NCBI GenBank assembly: GCA_027295975.1
Contig: JAPUJX010000061.1
Location: 1-12,812, forward strand
DNA: 12,812 nt
Reading direction: 5' to 3'
DNA from: Gammaproteobacteria bacterium
Lineage (GTDB): Bacteria; Pseudomonadota; Gammaproteobacteria; Pseudomonadales; Azotimanducaceae
Position numbers and translations under genes: made by a program. Shown here in pieces: positions 1 to 6,464 of this stretch. Numbering within the stretch: position 1 is the first letter of the stretch; each line of letters opens with the position of its first letter. The notes below the pieces were generated by a model that worked only from the letters and a program-made list of their open reading frames with translations, had not been told where the DNA came from and did not search any database.

Positions 1-867
1 GCGACGGAGCAGATTTGCAACATGCTCGCCATGGATCCTTACCCCGGTTACCGGGGCCAGCACTTCGACATGCCCTGCCGGAACGTCGTCCCGAAGCCGG
101 TGCAGCGCCCGCACCCGCCGGTCTGGGTTGCCTGCTCTCAACGGGAAACCATTCGCATGGCGGCGCGGCTGGGTATTGGCGCCCTCACCTTTGCGTTCGT
201 GGACCCCATGGAGGCCCAGAATTGGGTAGACGAGTATTACCACATCATCAAGAGCGAGGAGTGTGTGCCGATTGGTCACGCCATCAACCCGAACATCTGC
301 ATGGTGTCGAGTTTCTCCTGTCACCAGGATCGCGAAACCGCCATCAAGCGTGGGCTCGAGGGATTCGAGTTCTTCGGTTTTGCGCTCGGCAGCCTGTATG
401 CGTTTGGCGAACACAAGCCTGGACGTACCAACCTCTGGAACGAGTTTCAGACGGTACACATGCCTACCGTGAAACAGCAGATTGGCAACGCTGGTGAAGC
501 GCTCACCGGCGGTCGCGGCGGGATAGGGACTCCCGGCGATCTGCGCGAACATCTGCTGAAATTCGAGAAGTGTGGCGTCGATCAGGTGACCTTCATTCAG
601 CAGGCTGGAATGAACAAACACGAACACATATGCGAATCCCTGGAGATTTTTGCCGCCGAGGTCATGCCCGAGTTCAAAGAGCGTGAGGGAGAGCGCGAGG
701 AGCGGAAAATGAACGAGCTTGCTCCCTATCTGGAAGCGGCGATGGCCCGCAAGGTTCGGATGAAAACACCGGTTGATCAAGACATTCCGACCTACGTGGC
801 GTTGGGCCGGCGGATAGCCGAGGAAGACAAAGTACGTCCCTCGATATTCGAACGTCCAGCCGCATAA
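1..867 (+). CDS. LLM-class flavin-dependent monooxygenase, C-terminal part
   Basis: The reading frame is open from the first base, so the N-terminus lies outside the window; 288 residues are visible before TAA. The protein belongs to the bacterial luciferase-like monooxygenase family (F420- or FMN-dependent TIM-barrel oxidoreductases). Typical family features are the segment PKPVQRPHPPVWVACS (about residues 32-47), which starts a barrel strand, the following RMAARLGIGAL, and a GTPGDLREHL segment near residue 180 that resembles the substrate/flavin-side loop where these enzymes read 'vGtPe'. The tail after about residue 220 is very charged (KEREGEREERKM) and runs on for some 60 residues. I cannot predict the substrate. 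No partner gene is visible, and the next gene starts 122 nt downstream from its own promoter. An internal ATG at 22 is not a likely start because family homology continues upstream of it. Confidence 0.85.
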   Translation, partial: ATEQICNMLAMDPYPGYRGQHFDMPCRNVVPKPVQRPHPPVWVACSQRETIRMAARLGIGALTFAFVDPMEAQNWVDEYYHIIKSEECVPIGHAINPNICMVSSFSCHQDRETAIKRGLEGFEFFGFALGSLYAFGEHKPGRTNLWNEFQTVHMPTVKQQIGNAGEALTGGRGGIGTPGDLREHLLKFEKCGVDQVTFIQQAGMNKHEHICESLEIFAAEVMPEFKEREGEREERKMNELAPYLEAAMARKVRMKTPVDQDIPTYVALGRRIAEEDKVRPSIFERPAA

Positions 868-954
868 CCGATCCCCTGTGCCGGTGCAGGAGGTGGCGAT
901 AATCCCCACATGGACGCTTTCGGGGCGGGACGGGACAACATGTTATTAGCCACT

Positions 955-982
955 GCAACCTTTTTTCACCCTGACGCATCTT
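955..982 (+). promoter_or_regulatory. Candidate ECF-type promoter of the sigma factor operon
   Basis: GCAACC at 955-960 carries the AAC core found in many ECF -35 elements. It is followed by a T-rich 16-bp spacer (961-976) and CATCTT at 977-982 as a -10 element. The 16-bp spacing and T-tract after AAC are typical of ECF promoters. Transcription would begin about 6-8 nt after the -10, essentially at the ATG at 990. An autoregulatory role is inferred from the position directly in front of an ECF sigma gene. Confidence 0.5.
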
Positions 983-989
983 ATCTGTA

Positions 990-1574
990 ATGGCCAGATT
1001 TGCAGATCTTCAGCTGGATTCGGGTGTTGCTCGCGGACTGAAGCGCGGCGACCGTCGTGCCCAGGCGATTGCCTATCGCACCCTGGCACCGGCCGTGATG
1101 GGTATGGCCATGCGCATCCTCCAGGATAAGGGGATTGCCGAGGAAGTTGTGCAGGACACGTTCGTCGAATTGATCGAGAAAGCAGGCACGTTGAAGAATC
1201 CCGATGCGGTTTTAGGCTGGGTGCGCAAAGTGGCCGTAAACCACTGCCTCATGAGGTTACGCACGCCCTGGCACAAACGCCGGGTCACCGTGGAACTGGT
1301 GGAGGACGTGGACGTCACCAACGGCTCGGATCGGCTCGAGGGTCTGCAGGACATCGAGCGAGCGCTCGGTAGCCTCGTGGCGGAGACCCGGATGGTGATA
1401 TGGCTGCACGACGTTGAAGGGTATACCCACAAGGAGATCGGCGCGCTCCTGGGACGCACTGCCAGTTATTCCAAATCGCAGCTGGCAAGGGGTTATCAGA
1501 AGCTGATGTTGCTTTACGGAGGATTGCGGGATGACGTCGAGGATTCCACTATCAGATCTGCTCACACATCGTGA
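990..1574 (+). CDS. ECF RNA polymerase sigma factor
   Basis: This 194-residue protein has the ECF layout of sigma2 and sigma4 with no sigma1 or sigma3. Sigma2 spans about residues 24-92, including EEVVQDTFVELIEKAG (core-binding and -10 recognition helices) and GWVRKVAVNHCLMRLR. Sigma4 spans about 122-176, with the helix-turn-helix around YTHKEIGALLGRTASYSKSQLARG, which would read the -35 element. Length is normal for an ECF factor. The start is fixed: an in-frame stop lies at 972-974 and ATG 990 is the only ATG before the sigma2 core. There is no Shine-Dalgarno sequence, which fits a leaderless transcript from the promoter at 955-982. The 3' end overlaps the anti-sigma-like gene by 44 nt, as expected for a sigma/anti-sigma pair. 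It probably activates its own operon; other targets cannot be read from this window. Confidence 0.9.
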   Translation: MARFADLQLDSGVARGLKRGDRRAQAIAYRTLAPAVMGMAMRILQDKGIAEEVVQDTFVELIEKAGTLKNPDAVLGWVRKVAVNHCLMRLRTPWHKRRVTVELVEDVDVTNGSDRLEGLQDIERALGSLVAETRMVIWLHDVEGYTHKEIGALLGRTASYSKSQLARGYQKLMLLYGGLRDDVEDSTIRSAHTS

Positions 1575-2169
1575 CGGCGAGAACATGGATCCTCGGCTGT
1601 CGGCCGAGATCGAAGCGGATCCTGAAAGTCGTGTCCGTTTGCGGGCGCTTAGAGAGATTAAACACGCCTTAATGGAGTTGCCGGGTGTTGAGCCCGCGGA
1701 CGATATCTGGCGGGACATCGATGGAAGCCTCGCGGGAAGCGTGAACCTGGCGCGGCAACGGCAGTCAAAACCGAGTTATCCGTGGGCGAATGTCGCAACC
1801 GCGGCAACGGTGTTCTTCGCTGCCGCACTCGGCATCTTATGGTGGAACCCCGGGGACGGCGGGGTGGCGGGATTACCGACCGCGCCCCTGGCTGACCTGG
1901 TGTTGCGCTCTCAACAACTCGAATCCCAGGTTTTCTATCCCCAGGCCGGACGCGGCGCAGCGGCTGCACAATACGCCTGGAATTCGAGTCAGCAAGCATT
2001 GCTGTATCGAATTGCCGACGTGGATTCGGAGCTGAACTCCGACTATGAAGATCGATTACCCAGCGCACTGGAGCGGGAGCGATTGTGGCGTCAGCGGGTG
2101 CAACTCCTGGAATCACTGGTTGAAGTCCAGCGTAGACAAAAACCGGCGTCGCGCACGGCATTGTATTAG
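1531..2169 (+). CDS. Putative membrane-anchored anti-sigma factor
   Basis: The protein has 212 residues. An acidic/basic helical N-terminal part (1-80) should be cytoplasmic. One hydrophobic segment at about 84-105 (ANVATAATVFFAAALGILWW) crosses the membrane. The helical C-terminal part (about 106-212), with a late LERERLWRQRVQLLESLVEVQ-like amphipathic helix, would be periplasmic. Start choice: GGAGGA at 1518-1523 sits 7 nt before ATG 1531, inside the sigma gene. The overlap, topology and position directly after an ECF sigma gene indicate an anti-sigma role by context; direct sequence homology is weak by eye. The N-terminal half has no cysteine, so it cannot be a zinc-binding (HxxxCxxC) anti-sigma domain. 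Release of the sigma factor by regulated proteolysis or by a periplasmic partner, perhaps the next gene's product, is inference. Confidence 0.7.
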   Translation: MTSRIPLSDLLTHRDGENMDPRLSAEIEADPESRVRLRALREIKHALMELPGVEPADDIWRDIDGSLAGSVNLARQRQSKPSYPWANVATAATVFFAAALGILWWNPGDGGVAGLPTAPLADLVLRSQQLESQVFYPQAGRGAAAAQYAWNSSQQALLYRIADVDSELNSDYEDRLPSALERERLWRQRVQLLESLVEVQRRQKPASRTALY

Positions 2170-2172
2170 TTA

Positions 2173-2198
2173 CGAACGACCCTTTGTCGGGTGGTTCG
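2173..2198 (+). promoter_or_regulatory. Intergenic RNA hairpin between anti-sigma and PDZ genes
   Basis: CGAAC (2173-2177) pairs with GTTCG (2194-2198) and ACCC (2179-2182) with GGGT (2189-2192). The two helices are separated by one G-G mismatch and closed by a 6-nt loop. The hairpin fills most of the 45-nt gap and ends just before the ribosome binding site AGGAGG (2205-2210). No T-run follows, so it is not a standard terminator. It could be an RNA-processing or stability element that sets different expression of the two genes. Confidence 0.4.
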
Positions 2199-2214
2199 AA
2201 GATCAGGAGGTTTG

Positions 2215-3327
2215 ATGAAAAAGTTATTTTTGATTCTGGCGATGAGTTGGGTGGCGGCTGCCGCCAATGTGACCGCGTCCGAGTTGGGTGAGCGGGAGCT
2301 GGAACTGGCGAGACAGGAAGCACAGGTTGCCCGCCACGAAGCGGAAATTGCGTTGGCCGAAGCACAGATTGTTCTGCGGGAAGCCGATATCGAAGCCCGC
2401 ATGGACGAGGCTCGCGACCGGTTGGATGAAGCCGCGCAGCGGCTCGCTGAAGTCAGTCGCGAAGCATACATGAAGGAACATGGCGACCGCCGCAACAAGC
2501 CGGTCCTCGGCGTATTACTGACGGGTTCCGGTAATTCCGACGGCCTGTTGCTCGCCGGGGTTACTCCCGATGGCGGAGCGGTCGAAGCAGGGCTGGAGGC
2601 GGGTGACCGGTTGATCGCAATCAACGGCGAACGTCTTGACGGCGAAGGTGCGAGTCCCATCAAGCGGCTCAGCAGAGTACTGGGAACCGTCAATGCCGGC
2701 GACACCGTGCAACTGGAGTATGTTCGAGACGAGACGGCCTTCCTGGCCGACGTCGTCACTCAGCAGCGTCGGGCGCACGTGACGAAAATGTTGCATGGGT
2801 TGGAGGGTCTGGATATCGAACTCGAGGAGCTGAGTAACAATCTGAGTGGGCTGGTCGATTTTACCCAGCTGGGTCATGTTACGGCTTTGTCGGTGCTCGA
2901 GAATCTCGATGGGCTGCACGTGGAAATTCACAACGGCCACCGGACCATCGCCATTGGTGGCGACAGGGCGCATCTGGTCGATGTGAACGAGGGCCTCGGT
3001 GCGTATTTCGGGGTTGACGGGGGCGTGTTGGTCGTGAGTTCTTCCGACGAGAGCGAACTCGAGGCGGGAGACATCCTACTTGAAGTTGCGGGTGAGGAAG
3101 TGACGACCGTGGCGAAAGCCTACCAGGCGCTTGGTGAGGCGGAAGGTGAGGTCGAGGCCAAGGTGCGGCGTAAAAAACGCATACGAACAATCGAGATTGC
3201 CGCGAACGAGTTCCCACGAGTGCGTTACCTCAATGTGGGGCACGGTCCGCAAAAGCGGGTCATCAGGATTGAGCGGCACGGTCAGGACGATGTGGATGTA
3301 CGGATCATCGTCGATACCGACGAGTGA
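2215..3327 (+). CDS. Exported protein with heptad-repeat helix and two PDZ-like domains
   Basis: A strong AGGAGG (2205-2210) points to ATG 2215, giving 370 residues; an in-frame GTG at 2191 lies within the hairpin and lacks a binding site. Residues 1-21 form a Sec signal peptide (MKK, hydrophobic core, VTA before the likely cut). Residues 23-86 are a long Ala/Glu/Arg-rich helix with four exact heptads at 35-62. A first PDZ domain spans about 95-183, with PVLGVLL (the ligand-loop strand) and GLEAGDRLIAINGE. A linker covers about 184-250. A second PDZ-like domain spans about 252-332 (LGAYFGVDGGVLVV, then ELEAGDILLEVAGEEV). There is no protease domain, unlike DegP/DegS, so a binding or sensing role is likely. 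No membrane anchor follows the signal peptide, so it should be periplasmic. Its place behind the sigma/anti-sigma pair suggests it modulates that circuit or is its main product. Confidence 0.85.
   Translation: MKKLFLILAMSWVAAAANVTASELGERELELARQEAQVARHEAEIALAEAQIVLREADIEARMDEARDRLDEAAQRLAEVSREAYMKEHGDRRNKPVLGVLLTGSGNSDGLLLAGVTPDGGAVEAGLEAGDRLIAINGERLDGEGASPIKRLSRVLGTVNAGDTVQLEYVRDETAFLADVVTQQRRAHVTKMLHGLEGLDIELEELSNNLSGLVDFTQLGHVTALSVLENLDGLHVEIHNGHRTIAIGGDRAHLVDVNEGLGAYFGVDGGVLVVSSSDESELEAGDILLEVAGEEVTTVAKAYQALGEAEGEVEAKVRRKKRIRTIEIAANEFPRVRYLNVGHGPQKRVIRIERHGQDDVDVRIIVDTDE
2317..2400 (+). repeat. Four heptad repeats coding an alpha-helical stalk
   Basis: Residues 35-62 of the PDZ protein read as four consecutive heptads, EAQVARH, EAEIALA, EAQIVLR and EADIEAR. 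All share the pattern E-A-(Q/E/D)-(V/I). Further, less regular heptads follow (DEARDRL, DEAAQRL). The bases themselves are not repeated exactly, so this is protein-level periodicity and predicts a coiled coil or a long solvent-exposed helix. Confidence 0.75.
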
Positions 3328-3338
3328 ACGGATCATGT

Positions 3339-3370
3339 GGTAACAGCGCCAGTCAGGTGCTGTTGTTACC
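3339..3370. terminator. Imperfect hairpin between convergent genes
   Basis: GGTAA (3339-3343) pairs with TTACC (3366-3370) and CAGC (3344-3347) with GCTG (3359-3362), leaving a 3-nt bulge (GTT, 3363-3365) and an 11-nt loop. It lies between the stop codons of the PDZ gene and the ABC-F gene and may stop or stabilise transcripts from both sides. Neither strand has a run of T after the stem, so intrinsic termination is doubtful. Confidence 0.3.
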
Positions 3371-3391
3371 CCCTTGGACGCGCCGACAGGT

Positions 3392-5251
3392 CTAGTTGAG
3401 CTGTTCGAGTTCTTCGGACACCATCAGCCAGGCTTGCTCGGCGTTGTCCTTTTTTTGCCTCAGCTTTCCAGCGTTGGCGAGTAGTTCGGCCAACTCATCC
3501 GCCGGCAGGTTGTGATAAATTTCCGGATCCGCCAGCCGTGCTTCCGCGCTCTGCAATTCGGCGAGGAGCTTATCCAGCTTCGCTTCAAGCTTCCTGATGG
3601 TGTTCCGTAACGGCAGAACCCGCTGACGGTGTTCTGCCGCGGCCTTGCGTTGTGCCCGCCTCAAATGGGTGACGGATCTTGGCGCCGTGGGTCTGCGCAG
3701 GGCGGTGTAGTCGTCGAGGCCACCGGTGAATTTTTCCAGCTTCCCTGAATCGACGAGCCAGAGATCATCCACTGTCCGATGGAGAAGACTGCGATCGTGG
3801 GTTACCAGGATCAGAGCACCGCGGTAATCCTGCAATGCCATTACCAGCGCCTCGCGCATCTCGAGATCCAGATGGTTGGAGGGTTCGTCCAGAATCAGAA
3901 GTGCGGGTTGGGTCAACGCGATCAGCGCCAGGACCAGGCGTGCTTTTTCCCCGCCGGAAAGGGTTTCTACCGTCTGCTCGACCATGCCGGCGCCGAATCC
4001 CCAGCTGCCCAGATAGTTTCGACACCATTGTTCACGGGCGTGTGCCCTGGCATCCGTGAGTAACTGCAAAGGTGAAGATTGCGCGTCGAGAGTTTCCAGT
4101 TGGTGTTGGGCGAAATACCCCACCCTGGCATGCTGCCCGAAAACAAGATCACCCTCGATGGGGGGGAGCTCACCGACCAGGCATCTCAGTAACGTGCTCT
4201 TCCCGGCCCCGTTAGCGCCCAGTACGCCAATTCTGGCGCCCGGCAGAATAACGTCATTGATACCGCTCAACACGGGTTGATCACCGTAACCGATCGCCAC
4301 GTTGTGCAGGCTGATGAGCGGATGGGATATTTTGTCCGGGTTTGCGAAGCTGAATCGGTAAGGTGATTCGGCATGTACGGGAGCAACCACCGTCATCCGC
4401 TCGAGGGCGCGCAACCGGCTCTGGGCCTGCCTGGCTTTGCTTGCCTTGGCTCTGAAACGGTTGATGAACTCCTCCATGTGTTTGATCTGAATTTGCTGCT
4501 TCCCGTAGGCGGTCTGTTGGTGTGCAAGGGCGTCAGCACGTTGTCGCTCGAACGACGAGTAGTTGCCGCGATAGGCGTCGATGCGACCGTGATCGATATG
4601 CAGCGTGTGGTCGGTCACCGCGTCGAGGAAGTCACGATCGTGGGCGATGATCAACATTGTTCCGTTGAATCGTTGCAGCCAGGACTCGAGCCAGAGGGTG
4701 GTGTCCAGATCCAGATGGTTTGTTGGTTCATCCAACAGCAACAGATCACAGGGACTCATCAAGGCCTGGGCAAGGTTCAGGCGAATCCTCCAGCCACCGG
4801 AGAAATCCCGGAAAGGTTGTTGGAAATCTTCGCCGGTAAACCCCAGGCCGTGAAGGATCTCTCCTGCTCGGGCTTCGGCTTCGTAGCCGCCGACGTCGGC
4901 ATACTCGGTATGCAGATGGGCGAGTTCCAGGTCGTCTCCGTTGCGCTCAGCCCGATCGAGCTTGGCCTGCACACGGCGCAATGGTTTGTGGCCGTCGAGC
5001 GCGTAGTCCAGGGCGCAACGGTCGCTGACGACTACCTGTTGTGCCATGTGGGCCACACGCCAGCCTGCCGGTTTCAACAGGTCGCCTTCCTCCGGGTGTA
5101 AACGTCCCAGAATCAGTTCAAATAACGTGGATTTGCCAGATCCGTTGCGACCGGTAAGGGAAGCTTTCTGTCCAGGGTGAACAGTGCAGGAAAGGCTTTC
5201 GAACAGTGTTCGCTCGCCGCGTTTCAAGGAGATGTCTATGAGTTGCAACAT
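3392..5251 (-). CDS. yheS: ABC-F family ATPase, YheS type
   Basis: The 619-residue protein has two ABC ATPase domains on one chain and no membrane segments, as in ABC-F proteins that bind the ribosomal E site and act on translation. Domain 1 has Walker A GRNGSGKST (34-42), signature FSGGW (150-154) and Walker B LLLLDEPTNHLD (170-181). The ABC-F linker (about 232-290) carries FINRFRAKASKARQAQSR. Domain 2 has Walker A GANGAGKST (345-353), LSGGE (431-435) and LLILDEPSNHLD (451-462). A basic, coiled-coil C-terminal extension covers about 530-619. The extension, signature sequences and length (E. coli YheS is about 637) favour YheS over EttA or Uup, which differ in the linker and tail. All catalytic residues appear intact, including the switch histidines of the AHDRDFLD and THDRSLL segments. 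No good ribosome binding site is seen before ATG 5251. The gene follows parA after a 191-nt gap. Confidence 0.9.
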   Translation of the reverse strand: MLQLIDISLKRGERTLFESLSCTVHPGQKASLTGRNGSGKSTLFELILGRLHPEEGDLLKPAGWRVAHMAQQVVVSDRCALDYALDGHKPLRRVQAKLDRAERNGDDLELAHLHTEYADVGGYEAEARAGEILHGLGFTGEDFQQPFRDFSGGWRIRLNLAQALMSPCDLLLLDEPTNHLDLDTTLWLESWLQRFNGTMLIIAHDRDFLDAVTDHTLHIDHGRIDAYRGNYSSFERQRADALAHQQTAYGKQQIQIKHMEEFINRFRAKASKARQAQSRLRALERMTVVAPVHAESPYRFSFANPDKISHPLISLHNVAIGYGDQPVLSGINDVILPGARIGVLGANGAGKSTLLRCLVGELPPIEGDLVFGQHARVGYFAQHQLETLDAQSSPLQLLTDARAHAREQWCRNYLGSWGFGAGMVEQTVETLSGGEKARLVLALIALTQPALLILDEPSNHLDLEMREALVMALQDYRGALILVTHDRSLLHRTVDDLWLVDSGKLEKFTGGLDDYTALRRPTAPRSVTHLRRAQRKAAAEHRQRVLPLRNTIRKLEAKLDKLLAELQSAEARLADPEIYHNLPADELAELLANAGKLRQKKDNAEQAWLMVSEELEQLN

Positions 5252-5338
5252 GAGATGCGGGTAATTCTTCGAATGTTAAAGCCAATCCCCCAGGGATGCG
5301 GTTGCAACGGAGTTCGTTTTGAAGCCGGACTAAGTGCA

Positions 5339-5354
5339 CGATACTCGCATATCG
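5339..5354. repeat. Short inverted repeat upstream of yheS
   Basis: CGATA (5339-5343) and TATCG (5350-5354) are perfect inverted arms around a 6-nt centre. The element lies about 90 nt before the yheS start and could be an operator half-site pair. Five-base arms are easily found by chance. Confidence 0.25.
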
Positions 5355-5389
5355 GGTGGAGCGCCCGCGGAGGGTGGCAGCGCCCGCGG
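5354..5389. repeat. Two-copy GC-rich direct repeat between parA and yheS
   Basis: A unit of about 18 bp occurs twice in tandem: GGGTGG followed by AGCGCCCGCGG at 5354-5370, and GGGTGG, one extra C, then AGCGCCCGCGG at 5372-5389. The 11-bp core is identical in both copies. It lies in the 191-bp gap between parA and yheS. Function is unknown; a protein-binding site or replication slippage are both possible. Confidence 0.6.
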
Positions 5390-5442
5390 CGGCTGAAACA
5401 AAAGCCCGCGCGCGGCGAACTGAACCGATTTCTGGAAAAGAG

Positions 5443-6198
5443 TTACGCGGTTGCGCGAGGGTTGCTCGTACCGTGCCTCGGTGCGGCACGAGGCCGCTGA
5501 CGCAGATCCTGTACGGTAACGGTTGTGGTTTTTGGTTGGGCGTCGATCCAGCGAACCAGGTCGAGCCAGGAAGCTGCTTCCTTGATGGCGGCGCGGCAGT
5601 CGTGCATATCCACCACACCCTGGCCGAGTTCGGCTGCTTCCAGATAGGCGGGGCAATCGTAAAAGGTCGCTACAGATGGGACATCGAGGCATCCCAGGAA
5701 GTGTTTGAGTTTTGCATGTGTCTCGGTATTTGGTTTTACCCTGTTGGCGATCACGCCGACTGGCCGGGGGGCGTTGCGATACGCGCGGTGCGCCAGAAGC
5801 TCGGCTATGAACCTGCCTCCCGCTCGAATGTCGATGGATGAAGGCAACATGGGAACGAGGATGACGTCACTCTGTTTGAGCAGCATCTCCAGATCCCGGT
5901 CCCGGGCATTTGAATGGCCGTCCACGATGATGCGGTCTGTTTCGGGCGGAATTCGGTTGTGGAAGGTCTGGGTCTGATACATGTTGGCGCGGCGGTGGCT
6001 CGCGACGATGGAGATTGGCGGCAGAGCCGGATCCCGTTGATCACACCAGTAGGTGCTGGACGCTTGCGGATCGTTGTCCACCAGGGAAACGTTGAGTCCC
6101 AGGCTGGCATAAGTAACAGCTAAATTGGTGGCGATGGTGGTTTTACCGCAACCCCCTTTGCCGTTGACGATCAATATCCGGCGCGCATTTGATTTCAT
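5443..6198 (-). CDS. Orphan ParA-family ATPase
   Basis: The protein has 251 residues from ATG 6198, which has AAAGGG a short way upstream and immediately precedes the conserved core (SNARRILIVNGKGGCGKTT). The frame is open back to a GTG at 6288, but that extension is unlike the family and would cover the predicted promoter. The deviant Walker A motif KGGCGKTT lies at 14-21, with the ParA signature lysine. Walker A' is DNDPQ (41-45), and the Walker B aspartate is D93 in IIVDGHS. SSIDIRAGGRFIAELL (120-135) and ANRVKPNT (151-158) match a family of single-gene ParA-like ATPases. Where relatives commonly read DTPA after Walker B, this one reads DGHS. No ParB gene or parS-like site is visible, so chromosome partition is unlikely to be its job. 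Positioning of a protein complex or septum-related function is possible but unproven. Confidence 0.85.
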   Translation of the reverse strand: MKSNARRILIVNGKGGCGKTTIATNLAVTYASLGLNVSLVDNDPQASSTYWCDQRDPALPPISIVASHRRANMYQTQTFHNRIPPETDRIIVDGHSNARDRDLEMLLKQSDVILVPMLPSSIDIRAGGRFIAELLAHRAYRNAPRPVGVIANRVKPNTETHAKLKHFLGCLDVPSVATFYDCPAYLEAAELGQGVVDMHDCRAAIKEAASWLDLVRWIDAQPKTTTVTVQDLRQRPRAAPRHGTSNPRATA

Positions 6199-6294
6199 TG
6201 TGCATGGCCCTTTCAGTAGAGCTCTATTGCCAATATTCACCGTCAGGGTGCCTTCCAGTTCCCAAACCGCCCCCACGGTCTCGTTCACTGCCTA

Positions 6295-6317
6295 AGCTGT
6301 GATTTAGCTGTGGATAA
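6295..6317 (-). promoter_or_regulatory. DnaA box plus weak second box upstream of parA
   Basis: Read on the - strand, 6317-6309 is TTATCCACA, a perfect match to the strongest E. coli DnaA boxes. One helical turn further downstream, at 6306-6298, TAAATCACA matches 7 of 9 positions, so the CACAGCT motif recurs at an 11-bp spacing. The strong box shares one base with the predicted -10 element of parA. Binding of DnaA is inferred from sequence only. Confidence 0.5.
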
Positions 6318-6325
6318 CTATACCA
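6317..6325 (-). promoter_or_regulatory. Candidate extended -10 promoter of parA
   Basis: On the - strand, 6325-6317 reads TGGTATAGT, that is TGn followed by TATAGT (5 of 6 to TATAAT). No convincing -35 is seen at 16-18 bp, which an extended -10 can tolerate. The start of transcription would fall near 6311, inside the DnaA box, giving a leader of about 110 nt. A second possible -10, TATAAT at 6392-6387 on the same strand, has only a poor -35. Confidence 0.35.
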
Positions 6326-6451
6326 CTGCGTTTTCGAAATGCACTAGCGCAAGATTGTTTTTTTTTACAAGCAGTTAGCACGGAAAATTATACATTTGAT
6401 GAGCTATGGGGTTCATGGGGACGCTGGACCTGGCCTCGAATTTGCCGAGAA

Positions 6452-6464
6452 CGGCGGTCCGCCG
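6452..6464 (-). terminator. Short GC hairpin just after dsbB
   Basis: CGGCG and CGCCG arms with a 3-nt loop lie 6 nt beyond the dsbB stop codon. The stem is strong for its size, but no T-run follows on the - strand, so it may only protect the 3' end or act with Rho. Confidence 0.3.

Noticed and set aside
1073..1718. Antisense frames across the sigma and anti-sigma genes
   Set aside because: They overlap two genes supported by motifs and overlap logic, and their residue content is the Ser/Arg/Pro-rich type seen in shadow frames.
2191..2214. Start of the PDZ protein at GTG 2191
   Set aside because: This would put the start inside the intergenic hairpin, without a ribosome binding site, and would place charged residues before a good signal peptide. 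AGGAGG points to ATG 2215.
4373..5101. Long + strand frame opposite yheS
   Set aside because: It is a shadow of a well-conserved ABC-F gene, with no family resemblance and no good ribosome binding site.
6199..6288. N-terminal extension of ParA from GTG 6288
   Set aside because: The extra 30 residues are unlike ParA proteins, whereas ATG 6198 sits at the family N-terminus with a ribosome binding site.
6358..6366. T9 run as an intrinsic terminator
   Set aside because: It lies on the + strand, where no gene ends. For the leftward dsbB transcript it is an A-run, and no stem precedes it in the needed direction.
6295..6400. AT-rich stretch with a DnaA box read as a replication origin
   Set aside because: Only one perfect box and one weak one are present. 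No DnaA, GidA, RnpA or ParAB gene is next to it, and an origin normally holds several boxes. A regulatory site is simpler.
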